A DNA stretch of 64,000 nucleotides from G963674505 sp964575975 (GTDB lineage: Bacteria > Desulfobacterota > Desulfobacteria > Desulfobacterales > SKZT01): NCBI GenBank assembly GCA_964575975.1, contig CAZNTU010000005.1, positions 1 to 64,000 on the forward strand, written 5' to 3'. A model generated the notes under the pieces. It made no database searches, was not told the origin of the DNA, and saw nothing but the letters and a program-made list of their open reading frames with translations. How positions within the stretch are numbered: position 1 is the stretch's first letter; each line of letters begins with the position of its first letter. The position numbers and the translations under genes were made by a program. Below are positions 34,056 to 41,250 of the stretch, one piece after another.

Positions 34056-34433
34056 CGAGGGGCAGGCAAAAAAAACGCCGAAATTTCCTCTCTCGACAAA
34101 CCGTACTCTGTGACGCAATGGCAAATCGTATGAAACCGTGACCATAAGACGTCGATTATGCGCACTTTAACAGCCACATAAGCAAGATCAAAGCTTTATC
34201 GACAGTCCATGAGAGTTCCGACCTTTTGACATCGAGGAGCGCAAGGCTCCGAACTCCCGACGATTTCAATGTCGAATAGATTCCCGACTGTCAATATGCA
34301 GGGAACGCCCGAACCGGTTCATTGACATCCGGCGACAACATATTACGGTTTGCGCATATGACAAACACAAGGAGGTGCTCGAAACCGGCCTGCAACACAT
34401 CGACGAACCTGTCCCGACAAACGAGGTTTCAAC
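34056..34433. other. Intergenic region before the P-type ATPase
   Basis: A 378-base gap containing the probable promoter of the metal ATPase. TTGACA occurs at 34322-34327 but no -10 box lies at the right distance. A short frame from 34358 (ATG after CGC) carries AAGGAGG just inside it and could encode a tiny leader, which I could not support. No MerR or ArsR regulator gene is nearby. Confidence 0.35.
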
Positions 34434-36542
34434 ATGACAAAGGCATACAGAATAGAAGGGCTTGATTGCGCCGCCTGTGGAGCGAAGATCGAAGACGCCG
34501 TCAAAAAGCTGCCCGGAGTATCCTTCGCGGCGGTGGATTTCGCGAACATGCGCCTCCATCTGGATGCGGCCGATCTGGAAAACGTGATCGGCCGAATCAA
34601 ACGGATCGATCCCGGGATAGACATCCTGCCCTCCGAAGACGTCGTTCGCAGAGACGACGGATCGGATGAGGCGTTCGAAAAAAAACGGGAAATCGGCATT
34701 ATCCTCGTATCCGTACTCTTGTTGGGCGTTCACGCGTTTTTCGAGGAGGGTTTTCACGAATCCGGTCTGATGGCCCTGGACTACGGCCTCGCCTTGGCCG
34801 CGTATTTCCTGGCCGGCGCGAACGTCTACGTCAATGCTTTCAAAACCGTTCGCAGGGGAGATTTTTTCGACGAGAACGTGCTGATGGTGATCGCCACTGC
34901 GGGAGCCATCGCCATTCACAGCCTATCCGAGGCAGTCGGAGTGATGATATTCTTCAAGGCCGGGGAATTTCTGCAAAACTTGGCCGTGTCGCGTTCGCGC
35001 GGATCGATTCGCGCTTTGCTCGCGATCAGGCCCGACCGTGCGAATTTGGAAACCATACAAGGCCTGCGTCAAGTGCCGCCCGAAAAAGTGCGGGTCGGAG
35101 AGACTATAGTGGTAAAGCCGGGGGAAAGAGTGCCGCTCGACGGGCAGGTGCTCTCGGGGCTGTCCAGCCTGGACGCTTCCGCCTTGACCGGCGAATCGGT
35201 CCCTTTGAACGCCCGTGTCGGGGACGAACTGATGGCGGGCATGGTCAATCTGTCCGCCGTCTTGAAACTCAAGGTGACAAAGCCGTTTAACGAATCGTCC
35301 ATCGCCAAGGTTCTCGAACTCGTCCAGAACGCCTCGGCCCGAAAGGCGGCGACGGAAAAGTTCATCACGAGCTTCGCCCGATGGTATACTCCGGTCGTCG
35401 TGGCGACAGCCGCCGGAATCGCTTTCATTCCCCCCCTGTTCCTGCCCGAGGCCGATTTCAGTACATGGATCTATCGCGCCCTGGTGGTGTTGGTAATATC
35501 CTGCCCGTGCGCGCTCGTGGTCAGCATCCCCTTGGGATACTTCGGAGGCGTCGGCAAGGCGTCCCGCCAGGGCATCCTGGTCAAAGGGTCCAACTTCCTC
35601 GACGCGTTGTCCAAAGTCGAAACGGTCGTGTTCGACAAAACCGGCACCCTGACCCGAGGCGACTTCTCGGTCCAAAAAGTGATACCCGCGAACGGATACG
35701 GGGAACGGCAACTTCTGGAATTCGCCGCGCTCGCCGAAATGCATTCCGGCCACCCGATCGCAAAATCGATCGTAGCCAAGGCGGAGGAGGCGGGGCTGAA
35801 GCCGGACGGCGCGCTGGTGGCCGAACACGTGGACCTGACCGGCAGAGGCGTCAAGGCGTTGGTCGCCGGCCGCGAGGTGCTCGTGGGAAGCGACGGGTTG
35901 CTGCACCACCGGAATATCGAACACGATGTTTGCGACCTGGAGGGGACCGCCGCCCACATTGTGATCGACGGGCGGTACGCCGGGCGCATCGTGATCGGAG
36001 ATTCGGTCAGGGAGGACGCCGCGGAAGCGATAGCGCGATTGCGAGGCATCGGCGTCGAGCGCGTCGAAATGCTCACTGGCGACAATCGCTGCGCGGCCGA
36101 AGCGGTGGCCAAGTCGCTGGGTGTGGACGCGTTCCACGCGGAACTGCTGCCGGAAGACAAGGTGCGCCTGCTGGAGGAAATACAGGCCGCGGCCGACCGT
36201 GGCGGCAAGGTAGCCTTTGTCGGGGACGGAATCAACGACGCCCCGGTCATCGCCAGAGCGGACGTCGGTGTCGCCATGGGAGCCCTCGGCGCGGACGCGG
36301 CCATCGAGACGGCCGACGTGGTGCTCATGACGGATTCTCCTTTGAAAATGGTCGAGGCGGTCGAAATCGCCAGAAAAACAAGAATCGTCGTTTGGCAGAA
36401 CATCGCGATGGCGCTCTCCATTAAAACAGTGTTCGTCGTCCTTGGAACCATGGGAATGGCCTCCATGTGGGAGGCGGTCTTCGCCGATATGGGCGTGGCC
36501 CTCGCCGCGATAGCGAACTCGACACGGGGGATAATCCGATGA
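34434..36542 (+). CDS. Heavy-metal P1B-type ATPase (Zn/Cd/Pb exporter type)
   Basis: A 702-residue P1B-ATPase. An N-terminal heavy-metal-associated domain has the metal motif C12-A-A-C15. Membrane helices follow, with the actuator TGES loop (LTGESVPLNA), the intramembrane C357-P-C359 metal site, phosphorylated D401 in DKTGTLTRGD, the HP motif in MHSGHPIAKS and the hinge VGDGINDAPV. The C-terminal helix has DMGVALAAIANS, matching the conserved aspartate-glycine of the ZntA/CadA group, so Zn2+, Cd2+ or Pb2+ export is more likely than Cu+. It protects the cytoplasm from excess metal. No regulator is adjacent; a cysteine-rich secreted protein follows 480 bases downstream. Confidence 0.93.
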   Translation: MTKAYRIEGLDCAACGAKIEDAVKKLPGVSFAAVDFANMRLHLDAADLENVIGRIKRIDPGIDILPSEDVVRRDDGSDEAFEKKREIGIILVSVLLLGVHAFFEEGFHESGLMALDYGLALAAYFLAGANVYVNAFKTVRRGDFFDENVLMVIATAGAIAIHSLSEAVGVMIFFKAGEFLQNLAVSRSRGSIRALLAIRPDRANLETIQGLRQVPPEKVRVGETIVVKPGERVPLDGQVLSGLSSLDASALTGESVPLNARVGDELMAGMVNLSAVLKLKVTKPFNESSIAKVLELVQNASARKAATEKFITSFARWYTPVVVATAAGIAFIPPLFLPEADFSTWIYRALVVLVISCPCALVVSIPLGYFGGVGKASRQGILVKGSNFLDALSKVETVVFDKTGTLTRGDFSVQKVIPANGYGERQLLEFAALAEMHSGHPIAKSIVAKAEEAGLKPDGALVAEHVDLTGRGVKALVAGREVLVGSDGLLHHRNIEHDVCDLEGTAAHIVIDGRYAGRIVIGDSVREDAAEAIARLRGIGVERVEMLTGDNRCAAEAVAKSLGVDAFHAELLPEDKVRLLEEIQAAADRGGKVAFVGDGINDAPVIARADVGVAMGALGADAAIETADVVLMTDSPLKMVEAVEIARKTRIVVWQNIAMALSIKTVFVVLGTMGMASMWEAVFADMGVALAAIANSTRGIIR

Positions 36543-37025
36543 CTGCAAAACCGGTCTCGTACGGCTCATCGGGGTCGCTTCCTCTTCGCGCATTCCCCCT
36601 TCCAATACGACCATGCCCCAATCATTCAATATCGTCGCCCTGTGCTGGATTGAACAGGACGGCGCAACACCGCCCTGTTCCCAACTCATCTCAATTGGAT
36701 TCCGCCTGATTCTTCCGCAACCGCATTCCGCAACGGCCCGTCTTTCCGGCAGTCCCCGAAATCCGGCGCGGAAAGGCGGTCGAAAACAATCCAGCGTGTT
36801 TTTCCGTGCCGCAATCGCGCCGTTCAGGGTCGGACGACAGCGGGAGGGGTTCGACATTTCACGGTAGAAAAACATCGGCTGCCCACGCCAAACGTTATCG
36901 GCATTTATCGACGAATTGCGCGACGGTTTGCTCGGATGCCGTTGCATCGGCTTCGTACAAAATATCGTTGAATTTTATGCCACAAGGTGGTATATGTGGC
37001 GCGAATTCATTCGGAAAGGAGCCTG
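36543..37025. other. Intergenic region with one imperfect hairpin
   Basis: A 483-base stretch without a supportable gene. An imperfect hairpin joins GAACAGG (36652-36658) to CCTGTTC (36674-36680), which could end the ATPase transcript although no T tract follows. Short open frames here lack ribosome sites and look random. AT-rich sequence from about 36950 to 37015 probably contains the promoter of the next gene. Confidence 0.35.
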
Positions 37026-37487
37026 ATGAACGCGTTGACAAGAAAACTCGTCCACATTGCCTTGGCGGCCGTCCTGCTTTGGATCGTCGTTTACGGGATC
37101 GGTTACGCGAAGCCCGATTGCTGCCTCGAAATGGCGGGCAAATGTTTTCAGGCCTCCGAACGCGCGCAATCCGATCCGACGGTCGCTGTTCGATGCGAAA
37201 CGACCGTTCCGGCTCGGCCACTGCGAGACATATCGCTCGGGACGGGATCAAGTTGCTGCGATCCCCTTGATGCTTGTTGCAACACACCGGGAAACAGCGC
37301 TTCGATGCCTGCCGCCACGAGCGTTTTCCGAACATCCGATTCGCCCGATTCCTCCGGAACGGCCAATACCGTCGCCGCCGACCTCGACAGGCCTGAAATC
37401 TCCGGGCAAAAGCCTGCCCGTACGGACCGCACGATCCCCCCTTCAAAGACGCCTTGCTATATACAGCTACGATCGATTCTTTGTTGA
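37026..37487 (+). CDS. Cysteine-rich secreted hypothetical protein
   Basis: A 153-residue protein with a good ribosome site (AAAGGAG, five bases before ATG). An N-terminal hydrophobic helix (KLVHIALAAVLLWIVVYGIG) acts as signal peptide or anchor. The remaining part is rich in Ser, Pro and Cys, with paired cysteines DCC, SSCC and DACC. I recognise no family. Many exposed cysteines suggest metal binding or disulphides in the periplasm; location downstream of a Zn/Cd ATPase makes metal binding attractive but unproven. The C-terminal half is low-complexity. Confidence 0.55.
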   Translation: MNALTRKLVHIALAAVLLWIVVYGIGYAKPDCCLEMAGKCFQASERAQSDPTVAVRCETTVPARPLRDISLGTGSSCCDPLDACCNTPGNSASMPAATSVFRTSDSPDSSGTANTVAADLDRPEISGQKPARTDRTIPPSKTPCYIQLRSILC

Positions 37488-37688
37488 TTCGCATCCTCCC
37501 CTAATCGTTTTTCTCTTTGCCGGTATCAATCGACATTCCTTTAGCAATTCGAAAAGTGCGTTAAAGCGTGGGGGCAGCCCTGCATTGGCTTGTTCGTTTC
37601 GATACCGACCAGTTCGCAAGGGCCGTAGGGGCCTGCGAAAAAACGCTCGGACAGGAACCGGAAAACGACGACAATCAACCCTTTCGCC

Positions 37689-37928
37689 ATGGCTGGCGAG
37701 GATCAGAGCGTGGACCAAATGGTCAATCATTACAGAGAAGCCATAATAGAAAACAAATCGATATGCAAGGAAACAATCCATATGCAGCGCAACCAACAAG
37801 GCGAAAGCCTTGTCGATTTTCTCTGGGAATTCTTCGATCTGCGCGATGCTTCTGCACGCCAGATTCATGAGGGGATGGCGCGGAAAACGGTCCGCTTTTT
37901 CCGCGAGCTGGCGCGAAGAAAAGAGTAG
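37689..37928 (+). CDS. Small hypothetical protein
   Basis: A 79-residue open frame ending GMARKTVRFFRELARRKE. The well-behaved part begins at an internal ATG (37782), which has AAGGA ten bases upstream and would give a 48-residue protein (QRNQQGESLVDFLWEFFDL). The upstream portion lacks a ribosome site. The core is amphipathic and charged, likely helical. No family recognised. It precedes the DUF1573 gene by 77 bases and could share its transcript. Confidence 0.42.
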   Translation: MAGEDQSVDQMVNHYREAIIENKSICKETIHMQRNQQGESLVDFLWEFFDLRDASARQIHEGMARKTVRFFRELARRKE

Positions 37929-38005
37929 CGGCCGGCGCGGATCGGCATTTTTAGAAACGTATGAAGACAACCCTTGCAATCTTTTTCAAATGGGGAGGAA
38001 ATCTT

Positions 38006-38770
38006 ATGAAAAACTATTCAGGAGGCATTTCGGTTGAACCGGGATATTGTTCCAGGGATTCCGAATTATTCAACTTGGCGGCTGCCTTTACGCTCATCTT
38101 CGTGTTCGTTTATATTTCGACCGCATGGGCCGAGGACGAACAAGACACGGGCCGGCCGCAGCTTGTCGTTCAAGAAAAAACACACGATTTCGGCGCCGCT
38201 GTCGAGGGCGAGAATGTAGTCCACGACTTCGCGGTTCAAAACCGAGGATCGTCAGTTTTGGAAATTCAAGAAGTTAAGACCGACTGAGGATGCACCGCCG
38301 TCTCGCATCCGAGACAGCTCCCTCCCGGCGGCGAGGGGAAAATACGCATCGAGGTTGACACCAAAGGCAACGGTGGAAAAATGTTGAAAAAGGAAATCGT
38401 CGTCACGACCAACGACCCGAACAATGCAACCACCCACCTGATTGTTAAAGGCATGGTAGACAGGATCGCCACCATATCTCCGACAAATGTTCGGTTGGCC
38501 GGTTCCGCAGATGAACAAATAACGTCCGAAGTGCTCGTCGTTCCCGAGGTAAAATACCCCTTCAAGATAATTGAAGCATTGCCGGAAAAAGGGGACGATA
38601 TAAGCCTTTTGTTAAAGGAAAATACCACCGGCAACGGGAGATCCGAATATGTGGTGTTCGTGAGCAATAAAGCAACCAAAAAGGGAAAGTACTGGGACAA
38701 GATAACATTGAAAACAAATAGCAAATATCAGCCCGAGATTGTGCTGCGGGTATTTGGAGACATCAATTGA
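38006..38770 (+). CDS. DUF1573 protein with in-frame TGA (probable selenoprotein)
   Basis: A 254-residue secreted protein if TGA at 38285-38287 is read as selenocysteine. The start (38006) has GGAGG seven bases upstream, and an export signal ends in YISTAWA. Before the TGA the sequence runs EKTHDFGAAVEGENVVHDF, and after it GCTAVSHPRQLPPGGEGKIR and VDTKGNGGK. This is a continuous DUF1573 immunoglobulin-like domain. Members usually have CGCT at exactly this point, so TGA replaces the first cysteine (UGCT, codon 94). Reading frame, homology and codon use continue without a shift to 38770. A hairpin just after the TGA fits a bacterial SECIS. The function of DUF1573 proteins is unknown; they are extracytoplasmic. 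The alternative is a nonsense mutation in a cysteine protein (TGC to TGA is a single change). Confidence 0.8.
38295..38331 (+). promoter_or_regulatory. Putative bacterial SECIS hairpin
   Basis: Directly 3' of the in-frame TGA (38285-38287), GTCTC (38300-38304) pairs with GAGAC (38311-38315) around the loop GCATCC; an inner G-C can also close to give a CATC loop. The loop starts with G 18 bases after the TGA, within the range of bacterial SECIS elements, which favour a G early in the apical loop. Flanking CCGCC (38295-38299) and GGCGG (38327-38331) can form a lower stem across a one-sided bulge. Confidence 0.5.
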
Positions 38771-38779
38771 GAGTGGATA

Positions 38780-39160
38780 TCGGCGTCCGGAATTCTGCTG
38801 ATCGGACAATGGGACGCGTCGGAAGGTGTCGCAAGGGCTGACAAGGACAGCCCTTGCGGTGCCCTCGTCCTCGAAATCGACAGCGTCGGTGCCGCCAAGA
38901 AAAATTACGCGCAATGCTGACAGCTTTTTGTTCCTGATTGTAACGGATTTGGGGGAACCCTGAAAGAGGTCGACATATAAGCCCAGAGTTCCGCCCTGGA
39001 CTTGTATGTCTTGCGCTTTCAGCGCGTTCTTACCGAACTTTGACGCGAATGCGCCTTCGAAGATGCCGGGAGAATCGCCATTGACAAACCCCCTGCAGCG
39101 TTCTCTCGATGCATCCCCCAAATCCGTTATAACCAGGGAATCCTCAATCCTCCCCCGCAT
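38780..39160 (-). pseudogene. Possible gene remnant in an otherwise empty gap
   Basis: The 583-base interval 38771-39353 has no clear gene. The only protein-like reading is on the minus strand, starting at 39160 and running past 38780 into the DUF1573 gene on the other strand. Its middle (TLGLYVDLFQGSPKSVTIRN, AVDFEDEGTARAVLVSP) looks coding. There is no good ribosome site and the C-terminal part overlaps a real gene antisense. I do not recognise a family. It may be a truncated gene or chance. The rest of the gap (39161-39353) is AT-rich and carries nothing recognisable. Confidence 0.25.
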
Positions 39161-39353
39161 TCAAACCGTCATTCCATACCTCGCATTTCTCGTATCCCAC
39201 ATACAATTTCGTTTTCTTACATACCATTTTTTTACATTTATGGCTACACCCTTCCCTTTTGAAGTTTGGTTTCCAATGGGTCCCGATTACCGGCCAATCC
39301 GTATTGATCGGTTACGTCGGTCGCTTTAGGTTGGCTTTGGTACGGGATTTGCT

Positions 39354-39821
39354 ATGAAAAAAACGAAATGCCGCAAACGGAAGCGGCATGGAATTCAAAC
39401 AACGGCGACCGCGCGACCGGGAGTTGATTTCAACGCCGCCAATTTGGAGCACAAGCCAGATTCCGGGAACGCGGAGGCCCAACAACGGATACGGAGAAAC
39501 ATCATGCGCGTAAAAGCCCTGAAATACGAACTCCCGACAACAGTGGACGAAGTAGCCGACCTGCTCGTCGGAGACCTGTCATTGAGGGAAAGAACGGAAC
39601 TGGCTCGGATGGAATCGGACAAACTGGCCGAGATTAACGAGAGTCTGGGGCCTTACATTATCGAGGAATTCAAGTTGTTCACGGGAAACTTCATCCTTTT
39701 GGACGACTGTACGAAGGTCGCGGACAATAACAACCTCAAGCATCAAGACCCCTCTTTGGCCATCGTCCATCGCGTCTGGGAAAAACTGAAAAAGACGCAC
39801 AGACTCAGGTTGGTCAAGTAA
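39354..39821 (+). CDS. DUF6794-like hypothetical protein
   Basis: A 155-residue open frame whose conserved part starts near residue 51 (RVKALKYELPTTVDEVADLL). It continues through LSLRERTELARMESDKLAEI, EEFKLFTGNFILLDDC and IVHRVWEKLKKTHRLRLV, a pattern I associate with DUF6794-type proteins of unknown function. An internal ATG at 39504 has GGAG eight bases upstream and would give a 105-residue protein matching only the conserved part. The first 50 residues are basic and low-complexity, so the shorter form is likely the true one. A strong hairpin follows the stop. Confidence 0.62.
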   Translation: MKKTKCRKRKRHGIQTTATARPGVDFNAANLEHKPDSGNAEAQQRIRRNIMRVKALKYELPTTVDEVADLLVGDLSLRERTELARMESDKLAEINESLGPYIIEEFKLFTGNFILLDDCTKVADNNNLKHQDPSLAIVHRVWEKLKKTHRLRLVK

Positions 39822-39848
39822 AATCTCTTGACGACTTGCATAAGAATC

Positions 39849-39889
39849 GGCCGCCTCGATTCCGCATGGGGTGCGGAATCGAGGCGGCC
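39849..39889. terminator. Bidirectional terminator-like 18-bp perfect hairpin
   Basis: GGCCGCCTCGATTCCGCA (39849-39866) and its exact complement (39872-39889) surround a TGGGG loop, an unusually long perfect stem. It lies 28 bases after a rightward gene and before a leftward one. TTAACTT follows on the plus strand and ATTCTTATG on the minus strand, so U tracts are weak. Bidirectional termination between convergent genes is the simplest role. Confidence 0.65.
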
Positions 39890-40104
39890 TTAACTTCGCC
39901 AAAGCCTACCATAAATCCGCAGTTTCGAAGGAAAACACATCCCCTTCCGGGAACCGGCGAACTGCAAACGTTGCGGAATTGCAGGAGGCATCGTCTGGAT
40001 GCAAATGCTCCGCGAGTTGATTTCTCCCGGCCATTTGGATACTGTCAGTTAGGGGCGAGGACGTTCCATTGGAAGGTCCGGCCGAATACGGACCGCGCCT
40101 TTCT

Positions 40105-40398
40105 TTACGGTTCCAGCCAATCCACGACCTTGCCCTCCCCGTCGAGAACGAGGACAAGGAAATTGTTGTCCTTGGCGTCCTTGGCCAATTCTCCGTAGAA
40201 GACAGCCTGAATTTCGTATTTCAGGGTTTTATACTTTTTCAGCAGGATTATGCACTGCAAGGCGTGGTCTTTTTCCAGGAAGATGGGGATATAGGACACG
40301 TCCTTGTCGTCGTCGTGCTGACCGAGATATTGCGGATTTTTTTCGGGTTCCTGGATGACCGCGTATACCCATTGGTCGTTCTTTGGTTTGACGCTCAT
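40105..40398 (-). CDS. Conserved-looking 97-residue hypothetical protein
   Basis: A small soluble protein starting MSVKPKNDQWVYAVIQEPEK, with AAGGAG eight bases before the ATG. It has alternating hydrophobic segments (QCIILLKKYKTLKYEIQAVF, NFLVLVLDGEGKVVDWL) typical of a small alpha/beta fold. No cysteines and no membrane helix. The longer open frame upstream to 40548 is not protein-like. No family recognised. It stands alone between two convergent or divergent neighbours. Confidence 0.6.
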   Translation of the reverse strand: MSVKPKNDQWVYAVIQEPEKNPQYLGQHDDDKDVSYIPIFLEKDHALQCIILLKKYKTLKYEIQAVFYGELAKDAKDNNFLVLVLDGEGKVVDWLEP

Positions 40399-40690
40399 AT
40401 ATTCTTCTCCTTTTTTGCGAGAAACAAGTTCGAAAATCTTCAAAAAGACAAAGTCGACATTTCCGTCCGTGCGTAAAGCTATATAAGACAATGAAATGCG
40501 TGTCAACGACAATAACCTCTTATCCTCTTGTCTATGCGATCGTTTCATCGCGCAAGCCCGATCGGAAAGACAATTGGTTTTGACAAGCTTGGTGTTCTCT
40601 TTTATTATCCGCTGTAAAACGCCAAACAGGGAAACGCCCTTAGTTGCAAAACACTTGCCCTAACCCGTCATTTTACAAGCAGAGGTGCGA

Positions 40691-41179
40691 ATGAACAGAA
40701 TAAAAAGGATCATGGCAGCCTGCGATCTTTCCCAATACACGCCCGAGGTCGTCGCCTACGCAGGGCGACTTGCGGAGAATTTGAAAGCCCGTTTGATCCT
40801 GGTCAACGTTTTGAATCAAAGGGACGTCGATGCGGTGGAAATCGCGGTCCGGAAAATTTCCCTGGGACGGGAAAACCTTTCCGTCGCCAATTACATCGGC
40901 GAGATGAAAAACGAGAGGACCTTGGAACTTAAAAGGATTGTCAAGGAATTGTCTTTGTCGCATCTGAACGTACAATATGCTTTCAGGACCGGTGTGCCGT
41001 TCGAGGAGTTGATCAAGGCCGCCGAAAGCGAGACTGCGGATATCGTCGTGATGGGAACACGGGGGCGGGGCAACATCGCCGGGGCTATTTTGGGTTCCAC
41101 GGCCGAAAAGATGTTCGCTTACTGCCCGGTCCCTTTGTTGAGTATCCGCTTGAAAAAGGATCAGTCGAAGGCGGGATGA
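40691..41179 (+). CDS. Universal stress protein (UspA family)
   Basis: A 162-residue UspA-fold protein. It begins IKRIMAACDLSQYTPEVVAYA and ends with the nucleotide-binding signature MGTRGRGNIAGAILGSTAEKM (G-2x-G-9x-G-S/T), so it probably binds ATP. A CPVPLLSIR strand closes the fold. USPs respond to starvation and redox stress. An insert near residues 50-80 lengthens it slightly relative to E. coli UspA. It is followed 71 bases later by an ADP-forming acyl-CoA synthetase-GNAT protein, and the two may be co-expressed. GAGGTG precedes the ATG. Confidence 0.9.
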   Translation: MNRIKRIMAACDLSQYTPEVVAYAGRLAENLKARLILVNVLNQRDVDAVEIAVRKISLGRENLSVANYIGEMKNERTLELKRIVKELSLSHLNVQYAFRTGVPFEELIKAAESETADIVVMGTRGRGNIAGAILGSTAEKMFAYCPVPLLSIRLKKDQSKAG

Positions 41180-41250
41180 CGCTGGAATGGGGGGGGACTT
41201 CTCTATTCAATAACGGGAGATTTACACACGAAAATAGGAGAAAAACAATA

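Noticed and set aside
34322..34345. Sigma-70 promoter with TTGACA
   Set aside because: The nearest TATTAC is only about 13 bases away, too close for a normal spacer.
34358..34433. Metal-responsive leader peptide before the P-type ATPase
   Set aside because: A short cysteine-containing frame exists, but its apparent ribosome site lies inside the frame and it runs into the ATPase gene.
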